Assembly (NCBI RefSeq): GCF_000243415.2
Contig: NZ_KI912270.1
Coordinates: 4,154,001-4,218,000, forward strand
Length of the DNA: 64,000 bases
Reading direction: 5' to 3'
Source of the DNA: Mycolicibacterium tusciae JS617
GTDB taxonomy: Bacteria; Actinomycetota; Actinomycetes; Mycobacteriales; Mycobacteriaceae
The notes under the pieces were generated by a model, which was given only the letters and a program-made list of their open reading frames with translations, was not told the DNA's origin and searched no databases. This document shows, in pieces, positions 27,101-35,092 of this stretch. The first letter of the stretch is position 1, and each line of letters begins with the position of its first letter. The position numbers and the translations under genes are program-made.

Positions 27101-27504
27101 CCACGCGTGCGGCCGCAGGCCCGCCGGCTGCGCCCGCGCGCGAGGAGCGCGAGATCGAGTCGTGGCTCGGCGAATTGCGCGGCACCGCGGCACCTGCGGG
27201 TCAACCCACGCCGCCGCCGACCAGAAGGCCGTCGACCGAATCCACCAGGGCGATGCCCGAGGGACGGCTGGGGACCCCCCCGCAAGGCAGGGGACGTGCG
27301 CCGGACCCAGGTCCCGGCAACGAACCGACGACGGCGATGCCCGCGCAAAACGATGATGCCGACCCCACGACCGCAATCCCGGCCCAACGACCACAAGATA
27401 CGGACGCTGCGACCGAGAAGCTCAACGCTCAAGACGACAAGCCGAAGCGTCGCGGTGGCGGAATGAGCGCGCAGGATCTGTTGCGCCGCGAGGGACGGCT
27501 CTAG
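24199..27504 (+). CDS. mmpL3: MmpL3 trehalose-monomycolate transporter with a DUF4190-like insertion
   Basis: 1,101 residues from GTG 24199, preceded by AGGAGC. It is an RND-family transporter that moves trehalose monomycolate across the inner membrane and is essential in mycobacteria. Proton-relay Asp-Tyr pairs are D256 (GIAVDYGLFM) and about D751 (LSTDYEVFLVSRMVEAR). Typical MmpL3 has the second Asp near 645; the difference is an insertion at about residues 356-470 holding NAFALASIPTGLLLPPVGIA, RIRATGEQGAQFALIGLVLG (DUF4190 pattern) and a third very hydrophobic stretch. The C-terminal 250 residues are a disordered Pro/Ala-rich tail with TTAMPAQ/TTAIPAQ repeats, ending SAQDLLRREGRL as usual. 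Confidence 0.95.
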   Translation: MFAWWGRMVYRYRYSVIGIMVALCVGGGIFGIGLGDRVTQSGFYDEGSQSVHASVTADEAYGRDRTSHVVAILTPPDGKKVDDPAWMKKTTDELNQLVADHEDRMVGWVGWLRAPNSEDPTVQQMKTSDMSTTFISVPLKGDDDDTILKNYQAIEPDLRKVNGGNIQLAGLQPLASELTGTIGEDQKRAEVAAIPLVCVVLFFVFGGVIAAALPGVIGGLTIAGALGIMRLLAEVMPVHFFAQPVVTLMGLGIAVDYGLFMVSRFREEIAEGYDTEAAVRRSVMTSGRTIMFSAVILVASSVPLLLFPQGFLKSITYAIIASVMLAAILSITVLPAALAILGSRVDALGVRWLVKFAEPDPIRSDPANPRTNAFALASIPTGLLLPPVGIALGHLARKRIRATGEQGAQFALIGLVLGYITLLGGLAYGTMALKDADVIGTALYWVMLGVVIFVVVVVVGVVLARYVPLARTPIVWWLNWLAEKTQKTKTRAEVEKGFWGKLVNVVMKRPVAFAAPIAIAMIVLIIPLGQLALGGISEKYLPPDNSVRTAQEDFDKTFPGFRTEPLTLVIQNTDGQPVTDQQVAEVRNKAMTVPGFIEPDGDPSKMWQARGGESTDPSVRVIQNGLINRNDAAKKVDELRSISPPRGLMISVGGIPALEQDSIHALFDKLPLMGLILITTTTILMFLAFGSVVLPIKAAVMSALTLGSTMGVLTWMFVDGHGSGLMNYTPQPLMAPMIGLIIAVIWGLSTDYEVFLVSRMVEARERGMSTAEAIRIGTATTGRLITGAALVLAVVAGAFVFSDLVMMKYLAFGLLIALLLDATIVRMFLVPAIMKLLGDDCWWAPRWMKRIQERLGLGETELPDERKRPAVREHAENPEALVGAGAPIPASPSGRPRPPHDPTHPAAEGASRPGAATRAAAPPRTNAPSSTGTTRMPSRRAPADEPATTRLSTAKNAVRNAVTNAAAATRAAAGPPAAPAREEREIESWLGELRGTAAPAGQPTPPPTRRPSTESTRAMPEGRLGTPPQGRGRAPDPGPGNEPTTAMPAQNDDADPTTAIPAQRPQDTDAATEKLNAQDDKPKRRGGGMSAQDLLRREGRL

Positions 27505-27860
27505 CCGGTCAGGTAGACCTTGCGCAGCGTCTCGGTGACCGTCCACACCGTCTCGGTGCCTGCCGCCAAGCGAACGATGTCACCCGGGCCGACCTGCAAG
27601 CCCGGGGTCTCGTCGGCGAACTCGATCGTCGCCGATCCCGACAGCACGATGAAGATCTCGTCGACCTCCACGTCGGTGGCGACGCCCGGCGTCATCTCCC
27701 AGACACCGACCTCGACACCCTGAAAGACCGTCAGCTCTGCGGCGCCGGTGCGCGGATCGCCTGTCACCGACTGTTCCGCGGCGACGGGTTCGTGGGACAA
27801 CTCCAGGCCGATGGCGGCGACGACACTGTTCGGCTGCAACTCGGTCAACGTCCGGGCCAC
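27501..27860 (-). CDS. Small cupin-domain protein
   Basis: About 119 residues from GTG 27860 (start uncertain; AGGAG directly abuts this GTG). The single cupin barrel shows GVEVGVWEMTPGVATDVEVD, EIFIVLSGSATIEF and VGPGDIVRLAAGTETVWTVT, the DUF861/EutQ-like pattern in which Glu replaces some metal-binding His. It may bind or isomerise a small metabolite or act as a sensor. It overlaps the flavoprotein gene by 16 bases and is last in the long minus-strand operon. Its stop overlaps the convergent mmpL3 stop in a shared CTAG. Confidence 0.78.
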   Translation of the reverse strand: MARTLTELQPNSVVAAIGLELSHEPVAAEQSVTGDPRTGAAELTVFQGVEVGVWEMTPGVATDVEVDEIFIVLSGSATIEFADETPGLQVGPGDIVRLAAGTETVWTVTETLRKVYLTG

Positions 27861-29455
27861 CTCCTGCGGCTTCGCGCGTCGCGGAGCACTTCCCTGGCCG
27901 CGTTGCGGCCGTTGGCCCCTGTGACACCGCCACCGGGATGGGTCCCGGCGCCGCACAGATAGAGCCCCTTGATCGGTGTCCGATACTTCGCCCAGCCCCG
28001 CACCGGGCGCATGAACAGCAACTGGTCCGGCGACATGTCGCCGTGCAGGGCGTGCCCACCGGTCAGGCCCATCACCCGCTCCATGTCCAGTGGACTGAGC
28101 ACCTGACGATGCACGATCAGACCACTCAGGCCGGGGAAATGCGCTTCCAGTTGCGCGATGGCCTCATCAGCGCGGGTCTCCTTGATGTCGTCCCAGTTCT
28201 CGTCGCGCAGATGGAACGGCTGGGAATTCACATCGATGGTCGCAATATGCTTGCCTGCGGGCGCCAGGCTCGGGTCATGCACTGTCGGAAAGACGATCTC
28301 GATGTGGGAGTCACGAACCGCCAGACCGTACTGCGCCTGCGCCTGATGCAGGTCCATCTCCGCGATGAACGGATTCACCTCCATGATGCCGCGATGATAG
28401 GGCTGCACCCCTTCACGCGGATGTCCTGCGACATAAGGCAATTCGGACAGCGCCAGATTGATCTTCATGCTGGTGCCCATACACCGGTACGCCTCCACCT
28501 GCCGGACGAAGTCATCGGGCAGATCGGTGCGGTCGCACAGCGTCAGGAACGTGTGCTTCGGGTCAGCGTTCGACAGCACCCGGGTTGCGGTGATCTCCTC
28601 GCCGGTGACCAGCCGCACCCCGGTTGCCTGTCCGCCGCGAGTCACGATGCCTTCCACCGCCGCGTCACAACGGATTTCGGCGCCGGCTTCGCGCGCCGCG
28701 GCGGCCATCGTCTCCGTCAGCACACCCATCCCGCCGCGCACGAATCCCCACTGCCGGACCCCGCCGTCGCTCTCCTCACTGGCGTGGTCATGCAACAGCA
28801 CGAACGCCGTGCCCGGCGTCGACGGTCCCGCCACACTGTCGTTGATCGCGTGCCAGCCCAGCGCCGCCTTGACGTGGTCGCTCTCGAACCGCTCGGCCAG
28901 GATCTGGTGCGCGCTCGAGGTGAACAACCGGGCCAACTGGTCGAGATGATTGCGCGTGCGCAGGCCGACGCGGCCCAGCTTCGCCAGCCCGCGCAGGTCG
29001 TCCACGCTCTTCACCCGGGGGTCGGGAGCGGTCCAGTCGAAGACCGGCAGCACCTGCTGGACCATCTCGCTGAGGTCCTCTTCGAACTTGGGCAGCGCTC
29101 GGGCGTCGTGTTCGGAGAAGCGCTTGGTGTTGGCCACGTTCTCGGCCATGTCGTCGCCGAGGTAGTAGCTCGCACCGTCGGGGTAGACGTTCAACGTCGG
29201 TCCGGCCGGGTCGACGTGGATGCCGCGCCGCTCCAGAGCCATGTCCTGCCAGATCGCCTCGCGCAGCATCGAGAGCACGTATGCCCCGGTCGACGCGCGA
29301 TAGCCGGGTGCGAAATCCTCGGTGTTGCAGGCGCCGCCGACGAACGGGCGCCGCTCGAGGACCAAGGGTTTGAGCCCGGCCCGTGCCAGGTAGAAGGCGG
29401 CGACCAGCCCGTTGTGGCCGCCGCCGACGATGACCGCGTCGTAGCAAGCGCTCAT
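27845..29455 (-). CDS. FAD-dependent oxidoreductase, PYROXD2/phytoene-desaturase-like
   Basis: 536 residues from ATG 29455. N-terminal Rossmann motif DAVIVGGGHNGLVAAFYLAR, then LERRPFVGGACNTEDFAPGY; C-terminal FAD-closing motif IKGLYLCGAGTHPGGGVTGA. This is the NAD(P)/FAD oxidoreductase group that includes PYROXD2 and carotenoid desaturases. No carotenoid genes are nearby, so a role as amine- or lipid-type dehydrogenase in the island is more likely. It lies 28 bases after the IlvD/Edd-like gene in the same direction. Confidence 0.82.
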   Translation of the reverse strand: MSACYDAVIVGGGHNGLVAAFYLARAGLKPLVLERRPFVGGACNTEDFAPGYRASTGAYVLSMLREAIWQDMALERRGIHVDPAGPTLNVYPDGASYYLGDDMAENVANTKRFSEHDARALPKFEEDLSEMVQQVLPVFDWTAPDPRVKSVDDLRGLAKLGRVGLRTRNHLDQLARLFTSSAHQILAERFESDHVKAALGWHAINDSVAGPSTPGTAFVLLHDHASEESDGGVRQWGFVRGGMGVLTETMAAAAREAGAEIRCDAAVEGIVTRGGQATGVRLVTGEEITATRVLSNADPKHTFLTLCDRTDLPDDFVRQVEAYRCMGTSMKINLALSELPYVAGHPREGVQPYHRGIMEVNPFIAEMDLHQAQAQYGLAVRDSHIEIVFPTVHDPSLAPAGKHIATIDVNSQPFHLRDENWDDIKETRADEAIAQLEAHFPGLSGLIVHRQVLSPLDMERVMGLTGGHALHGDMSPDQLLFMRPVRGWAKYRTPIKGLYLCGAGTHPGGGVTGANGRNAAREVLRDARSRRRWPGR

Positions 29456-29483
29456 CGCTGCCCTCGGCTCTTCGCGCAGGCGC

Positions 29484-31139
29484 TCATCGCGGCATCACGG
29501 CACCCTGGCAGGCCGGCGCGACGTTCTGTGCATAGAACGCCAAGTATCCCGATTTCACATTGGGTTCGCGCCGTACCCACACCGAGCGGCGCTGTTCCAG
29601 CACCTCGTCAGGCACATCCAGGTCGAGGCGCCGGTCGTCGAGGTCGATCAGGATCCGGTCGCCGTCCTCGACGAGCCCGATGGGCCCGCCGTCGGCGGCC
29701 TCGGGCCCCACGTACCCGATGGCCGGTCCGTGGGTCGCTCCTGAGAACCTGCCGTCGGTGATCAGCGTGACACTCTCGGACAAGCCCATGCCCACCACGG
29801 CTGACGTCGCTCCGAGCATCTCCCGCATCCCGGGTCCGCCCCGAGGGCCCTCGTTTCGGATGATGATCGCCATGCCAGGGGTGACCTCGCCGCCGAGTAT
29901 CCCCTCGATCGCGGACTCCTCGTCCTCGAAGACCTTGGCCGTGCCCTCGAACTTCCACATGGCTGGTGCGACGCCAGAAGCCTTCACCACCGCACCGTCG
30001 GGCGCCAGGCTCCCCCGCAGGATGAAGATCGCCCCTTCCGGCGCGATCGGGTTCTCTCGAGACGCCAGCAGCTCGGGGTTCAGATTCTCGGCCGCAGAGG
30101 CGATCTCGCCGGTGGTCTGCCCCGAGACGGTGATCGTCGACTTGTTGACGAGGTCGCCGAGTTCGGCCAGCACCGCGGGCACACCACCCGCCGCGTGCAG
30201 GTCTGTGACACCCCACGGCCCCGACGGCGCCAGTTTTGCCAGCGTCGGCGTCTGCCTGCCGATGCGATCGATCGTGTCGAAATCGAGCTCGATGCCCGCC
30301 TCCTTCGCCATCGCGATGAAGTGCAGCACCAGGTTGGTCGAACCCGACACCGCAAGCGCGACCCGCAGTGCGTTCTCGAACGCCTCGGCGGTCAGGATGT
30401 CGCGGGGGCGCACATCGTCGCGCAGCAGCTCGACGATGCGCATTCCGGTGTACTTGGCCGCCCTGATCTGATTGTTACACCCGGCGGACAGTGTTCCGGT
30501 GTGCGGCAACGACATTCCCAGTGCCTCGCAGTAGATGCCCGCAGTGTTGCCCGATGTCAGGGTGTCACCTGCGCCAGGCCCGGGGAAGAGTTCGTCTTCC
30601 CAGTGCTTGAGGGTGACCTCGTCCAGTTCGCCGCGCACCACCTGGCCGACTCCGTCGTAGACCGTCTCGAGGAACAGCTTCTTCCCGCGGTATACGCCGT
30701 ACGGCGTCGGGCCTGCATACAACAGGATCGACGGCAGGTTGAGCCGGGCGGCCGCCATCACCATGCCGGGTGTCGGCTTGTCGCCACCGGTCAGCAGAAC
30801 CAGTGCGTCGACACCGTGGCCCTCGGCCATCAGTTCGATCGAGTCGGCGACGACGTCCCGGCTGGGCAGCACGTAACGCATGCTGCGGGCTGCGAACGCC
30901 TCGCTGTCGGTGACGTGGAAGGTGTTGAACTCGATGGGGGTGCCGCCCGCCATCCGCACACCGGACTTGACCGCGTCGACGAGGGTGCGCAGGTGCGCGT
31001 TCTCAGGGGAGAAGTCCTGATACGTGTTGGCGATCATCACCAGCGGCTGGCTGAGTTCCTCGTCTGTGAAGCCGGCGCCCTTGATCCAGGCCCGCTGCAG
31101 CGAGCGGTCGGTGCCTTCGAACTGATCTCTGCTACGCAT
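29484..31139 (-). CDS. IlvD/Edd-family dehydratase homologue lacking Fe-S cysteines
   Basis: 551 residues, aligned by eye along the IlvD/Edd family: N-terminal [78 protein letters not shown] and active-site [20 protein letters not shown]. Normal members bind an Fe-S cluster with Cys in TPCN, (N/G)CDK and a Cys before the TANTM-like motif. Here these read SPEN, GGDK and GDTLTSGNT, so all three ligands are gone, while the catalytic Ser region is kept. Authentic dihydroxyacid or sugar-acid dehydration is therefore doubtful. It lies 3 bases after the kinase/PLP-enzyme gene. Confidence 0.85.
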   Translation of the reverse strand: MRSRDQFEGTDRSLQRAWIKGAGFTDEELSQPLVMIANTYQDFSPENAHLRTLVDAVKSGVRMAGGTPIEFNTFHVTDSEAFAARSMRYVLPSRDVVADSIELMAEGHGVDALVLLTGGDKPTPGMVMAAARLNLPSILLYAGPTPYGVYRGKKLFLETVYDGVGQVVRGELDEVTLKHWEDELFPGPGAGDTLTSGNTAGIYCEALGMSLPHTGTLSAGCNNQIRAAKYTGMRIVELLRDDVRPRDILTAEAFENALRVALAVSGSTNLVLHFIAMAKEAGIELDFDTIDRIGRQTPTLAKLAPSGPWGVTDLHAAGGVPAVLAELGDLVNKSTITVSGQTTGEIASAAENLNPELLASRENPIAPEGAIFILRGSLAPDGAVVKASGVAPAMWKFEGTAKVFEDEESAIEGILGGEVTPGMAIIIRNEGPRGGPGMREMLGATSAVVGMGLSESVTLITDGRFSGATHGPAIGYVGPEAADGGPIGLVEDGDRILIDLDDRRLDLDVPDEVLEQRRSVWVRREPNVKSGYLAFYAQNVAPACQGAVMPR

Positions 31140-31142
31140 CTG

Positions 31143-33407
31143 TCATCCTCGTTCCTCTGAAAGGCGTTCTTCTGCAACTGTTTCGATGGCGTCAAGCACC
31201 ACCGAGGCCACCTTCTGAACCTGTTCGGGCGTGATCACCAGTGGTGGTCGGATCTTGAGTACGTCAGATCGGGGTCCGGTCGCGCCGATGAGCACGCCGT
31301 TGCGGCGCACCGCTTCGAGTACCGCGCCGGCCAGCTGGGTCCCGCCGTCGAGCTGCACCCCGATCAACAATCCGCGGCCGCGCACCTCCCGGTGCTCGCC
31401 GGCCAGCCGGTCCCTCAGCAGTACCCCCATGGCAGCCGCATGCTCGACGAGGTTCTCGTCGGCGATGACGTCGAGCACCGCCGACGCGGCGGCCGCGCCG
31501 ACGGGGCCGCCGGCGTAGGTGCTGAAGAACTCGGTGTGCGCGGCCAGCGCTTCGACGTCGGCGCGGCGCGCGATGACCGCCGCGATCGGGTAGCCGTTGC
31601 CCATGGGTTTGCCCAGGGTGACGATATCCGGCGCCAGTCCGGCGCCGTCGAAGGACCAGAGGTGATCGCCTGCGCGCCCGAAGCCTGCCTGCACCTCGTC
31701 GGCCACCACGATGGCGCCGGCCTGCCTGGCGGCTTCGGTGAGTGAGCGGTGATACCCCCTGCCGGGCACCAGGATTCCGTCGCTGGTGTACGTGGGATCG
31801 ATGAGGAGCGCGGCCGGCCGATGCCCACGCAGCGCGAGCCGCTCGATGGCGGCGTCGACACCGGGCTTCGGATCCGGGCCGTGCGGTGCCGGGAACCGTT
31901 CGACGTGATCGGGTATCCAGCCGCCACGCCACTGTTCGGGTGAGAAGGCGGTCGTCGCCGTGGTGACCCCGTGATACGCGAAGTCCGTGACGAGCGCGCC
32001 GGTCCGGCCGGTGACGGCGGTCGCGATCCGCCAGGCGACGTCGGTCGCCTCACTGCCCGAGTTCACGAACAGCACCGTGTCCAGACCCGAACCGGCCGGC
32101 ATGCTCGCGACCAGCCGCTCGGCGAGATCGATGGCGTGCGGATGCAGGTAGCGCAGGTTGGTGCTCAGCAGCCGGGCCTGGTCGGCGATCGCCGTGGCCA
32201 CCCGCGGATGGGCGTGGCCGACCACGGGCACGTTGTTGTAGGCGTCGATGTAGCGCAGCCCGTCGGCATCGAAAAGCTCTGCACCGCTGCCCTTCACCGG
32301 CTCGAGCGGATCCCGGTAGGTCAGTGGCGCCAGCGCCGACCCGAAGACGGCCTGGCGGCGCGTCAGGAGAACCGCACGAGCCGACCGCGGCCGTGGCGCT
32401 CCGAACGCGGCCGCAACGTCGCCGGGATCAGCGGCGCCGAGTTCGCGCAACATGTTCCATGCGCCCGCGTCCCAACTCTGCAGATACTCGGCGTTGCGCG
32501 GGTGCAGATCGCGCCGGGCGGCCGACAGGCTCAGCGCGATCGCGTTCCGCAGCATGAGCGTGTCGGCGAGCACGGCCCGCTCCACCGGCTCCAGCAGGCT
32601 GATCGCGGTGTAGCCGTCGAGGAACAGCGCGATCGTGGACAGAAGGTCCCGACCGGTGCGCGTCGAGCCCGCCGAGGCCAGCGCCGCCGCGACGTCGGCC
32701 ACCAACGCGGTATGGGTGAGATCGCCGAAATCGATGATGCCGCAGATACGGTCGTCATCGCCGAGCAGCAGGTTGTCCAGTGTCAGGTCCGAGTGGACCG
32801 GCTGTGCCCGCAACGTCGCCCACAGCGGCGCCACGTTGTCCTCGAACCGGTCGAGCGCGGCGCGCACCAAAGCCCGGTCGTCGGCGTCGGCGATGGCGTC
32901 GGTCATCGTGCGGACCTCGTGGCGGGCCTCGACGTGCCAGAGCAGCCGGCGCTGCGCCGCGGGGTGGAAGAAGCCCCGCAGTGCGAGTCCGAGCCGCGCG
33001 GCCACGCCGCCGAATTCCTTGACCCGGGCCGGTTTCAGTGCAGCACCAGGCCGTGAGGCCGCACCGGGCAGCCGGTCGTACAGCCGGACCAGCCGATGCT
33101 GCGACAGTCCATACAACTCGCCGGTGACGGTCGGCAGCGGTACGGCCATCGGCAGCGTGGGATCCACCCGTTGCACCCATATCGCGGCCTGTCCTTCGAG
33201 ATCGACCTCGGCGGCACGCACGGAAAGATGCGAGATCTTCACGATCCGCTGCACTCCAGAGTCGTTGGCCAGCAAGGCGGTCTGGTCGCGCTCGCTGTCG
33301 AAATGCGCACGCACGGTGCCGTGGAACCCGAACTGCTCGCCCACGGCGGCGGCAATCGCGTCATCGTCAAATGCCGTCGCGGGATCGGCGAGCAGGTCGC
33401 CGCTCAT
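31143..33407 (-). CDS. APH-type kinase fused to class-III PLP enzyme (candidate amino-alcohol kinase/phospho-lyase)
   Basis: 754 residues from ATG 33407. Residues about 1-330 are an aminoglycoside-phosphotransferase-type kinase with the catalytic loop HSDLTLDNLLLGDDDRICGI and IIDFGDL. Residues about 340-754 are a class III aminotransferase-fold enzyme: NSGSEATDVAWRIATAVTGR, VVADEVQAGFGRAGDHLWSF and the PLP Lys in DIVTLGKPMGNGYPIAAVI. Hydroxylysine kinase (HYKK) and the phospho-lyases for phosphoethanolamine and 5-phosphohydroxylysine belong to exactly these two families. The fusion thus suggests phosphorylation of an amino alcohol followed by elimination of phosphate and ammonia to an aldehyde. 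The start overlaps the permease stop (TGATG). Confidence 0.87.
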   Translation of the reverse strand: MSGDLLADPATAFDDDAIAAAVGEQFGFHGTVRAHFDSERDQTALLANDSGVQRIVKISHLSVRAAEVDLEGQAAIWVQRVDPTLPMAVPLPTVTGELYGLSQHRLVRLYDRLPGAASRPGAALKPARVKEFGGVAARLGLALRGFFHPAAQRRLLWHVEARHEVRTMTDAIADADDRALVRAALDRFEDNVAPLWATLRAQPVHSDLTLDNLLLGDDDRICGIIDFGDLTHTALVADVAAALASAGSTRTGRDLLSTIALFLDGYTAISLLEPVERAVLADTLMLRNAIALSLSAARRDLHPRNAEYLQSWDAGAWNMLRELGAADPGDVAAAFGAPRPRSARAVLLTRRQAVFGSALAPLTYRDPLEPVKGSGAELFDADGLRYIDAYNNVPVVGHAHPRVATAIADQARLLSTNLRYLHPHAIDLAERLVASMPAGSGLDTVLFVNSGSEATDVAWRIATAVTGRTGALVTDFAYHGVTTATTAFSPEQWRGGWIPDHVERFPAPHGPDPKPGVDAAIERLALRGHRPAALLIDPTYTSDGILVPGRGYHRSLTEAARQAGAIVVADEVQAGFGRAGDHLWSFDGAGLAPDIVTLGKPMGNGYPIAAVIARRADVEALAAHTEFFSTYAGGPVGAAAASAVLDVIADENLVEHAAAMGVLLRDRLAGEHREVRGRGLLIGVQLDGGTQLAGAVLEAVRRNGVLIGATGPRSDVLKIRPPLVITPEQVQKVASVVLDAIETVAEERLSEERG

Positions 33408-34249
33408 CACGTCGCCATCCGGTTGAGCTGCGCCATCCGGTAGGCGAGGAGCGCGAACACCCCGGACAGCCCCAGCATGACGAGGTTCATCGCCGAACCG
33501 GTACCCCAGTCGCCTTCCTCCAGGATCACATCGCGGATGCGCTGGCCGAGCATGTATGACGACGGGCCACCCAGAATGTCGGCAGCGACGAAGTCGGCAT
33601 ACATCGGGATGTACACCAGGATCGCCGCGACCAGGATGCCCGGCGCGGCCAACGGCACCAGGATGCGTCGGAACTGATGAAACCATCCCGCGCCCAGATC
33701 GGTTGCGGCTTCCAGTGTTACCGGCTCGATGGCCTTCATCGCGGCGTAGATCGGAATGGTCGTATAGGTGATGTAGGACGTGACGAGGGCGATCACCACC
33801 GCAAACGGGCTATACAGCAACCAGTCGATGGGTGGGCCAGGCAGGATTGCGTTGACCAGGCCGTTGCGGCCGAGGATGACCTGCCAGGCGTAGACCCGCA
33901 CGACAGGCGCGAGTTCGTCGGCGACCACGATCGCCAGCAGCAGGAACAGTTCGCGCTTGCCTGCCTTGAAGACCATGTAATAGGCCAGCGGAAGTGCGAT
34001 CAGCAGCATCACGGTCATCGCGATGGTGACGATGACGAAGGTGGTCAACGCGATCTTGAGATTCAGTGGGTCGGTGACAACATCCCAGTAGTGGTCGAGG
34101 GTGGCCCCGCTTGCCGCGTTAGGGGGGAACTTCAGGACGCTCATCTGGACCAGCACCGCGAACGGCACGAGGAAGAGCACCACAAGGGCGGTGGTCGGCG
34201 CCGCGAGAACCGCCAGTGCACCACGGGTTTCGGCACCGCGGCGCGTCAT
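33407..34249 (-). CDS. ABC transporter permease, PotB-like
   Basis: 280 residues from ATG 34249, overlapping the neighbouring permease stop. Six hydrophobic segments; the cytoplasmic EAA loop reads MKAIEPVTLEAATDLGAGWF followed by HQFRRILVPLAAPGI. The protein is of the spermidine/putrescine PotB type (first permease). With the PotC-like gene and the lipoprotein upstream it forms an importer. No ATPase gene is in this operon; the one at 45613-46764 may serve both transporters. Paralogous to the permease at 42056-42952. Confidence 0.88.
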   Translation of the reverse strand: MTRRGAETRGALAVLAAPTTALVVLFLVPFAVLVQMSVLKFPPNAASGATLDHYWDVVTDPLNLKIALTTFVIVTIAMTVMLLIALPLAYYMVFKAGKRELFLLLAIVVADELAPVVRVYAWQVILGRNGLVNAILPGPPIDWLLYSPFAVVIALVTSYITYTTIPIYAAMKAIEPVTLEAATDLGAGWFHQFRRILVPLAAPGILVAAILVYIPMYADFVAADILGGPSSYMLGQRIRDVILEEGDWGTGSAMNLVMLGLSGVFALLAYRMAQLNRMAT

Positions 34250-35073
34250 GCCTTGCCCCCCGCCTGGGACGCCCCGGTGATCATCGCGGTCGCGGCTTCG
34301 TTGGAGGTGCGCCGTTTGATCAATTTCAAGCCGCCCCAGATCAGCAGGACCTGGACGGCCGAGATCAACGCCGAGACGGCGTTGACGACGGCGGTGTGGT
34401 CGGGATCGCGCACCGAGGAATACACCCACACCGGGAAGGTCTGCTGGAAACCGAGGGTGAAGGCGCTGATCTCGTAGTTGTTGAACGACCAGGTGAACGC
34501 GAAGATGCCCGCCGCGGCCAGGGCCGGTGCGATATGCGGGAACACCACGTAGCGAAGCACCTGAATCCGGTTGCAACCCAAGTCGATTGCGGCCTCCTCC
34601 TGTACCCGCTCGAAGCGGAACAACTGGGCGCCGACGATCGCCGTGACGAGCGGGAACGTACACACCGCCTGCGTCGCGATGACCGTGGGCAGACCCAACG
34701 TGATGTCAGCCTTGGCGTAGGCCATCAGGGCCGCGATGCCGATCACCAGCCAGGGCAGGATGAGCGGTGCGGCGACCAGCCCGGCCACGGCGCCCCGTCC
34801 CCTGAAGCGGAACCGGGTGATGCCGAATGCCGCCAGCGTGCCGAGCACCAGACACAGCGGAGCGACGATGAGCGCGACGATGGTCGAGTTCAGCAGCGCG
34901 GCGTGCAACGACGGGTCGGTGAGGGCGAGGCGGTACCAACGAAGGGTCAAGCCCTCGAACGGCAAAGCCAGCACGCTGGAGTCGTTGAAGGAGAAGAACA
35001 CCAGGATCAGCAACGGCCCGAACAGAACCGCACCGACCATGACCAGGAACGCACGCCACGGCGACACGCTCAC
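34246..35073 (-). CDS. ABC transporter permease, PotC-like
   Basis: 275 residues from GTG 35073. Membrane segments alternate with the PotC-type loop FERVQEEAAIDLGCNRIQVL. The early segment VFFSFNDSSVLALPFEGLTL is typical of PotC-like permeases. No other in-frame start lies upstream. It overlaps the PotB-like gene by 4 bases and lies 19 bases after the binding-protein gene. Paralogue of 42949-43806. Confidence 0.88.
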   Translation of the reverse strand: MSVSPWRAFLVMVGAVLFGPLLILVFFSFNDSSVLALPFEGLTLRWYRLALTDPSLHAALLNSTIVALIVAPLCLVLGTLAAFGITRFRFRGRGAVAGLVAAPLILPWLVIGIAALMAYAKADITLGLPTVIATQAVCTFPLVTAIVGAQLFRFERVQEEAAIDLGCNRIQVLRYVVFPHIAPALAAAGIFAFTWSFNNYEISAFTLGFQQTFPVWVYSSVRDPDHTAVVNAVSALISAVQVLLIWGGLKLIKRRTSNEAATAMITGASQAGGKA

Positions 35074-35092
35074 GGGTGTGGAGCGCGGCGAC

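Noticed and set aside
27938..29761. A 607-codon open frame on the plus strand opposite the flavoprotein gene
   Set aside because: Shadow of the real minus-strand gene with FAD motifs; high-GC DNA often leaves long antisense frames.
29484..31139. Calling this gene ilvD (branched-chain amino acid synthesis)
   Set aside because: The Fe-S ligands needed for dihydroxyacid dehydratase activity are missing and the genomic context is catabolic.
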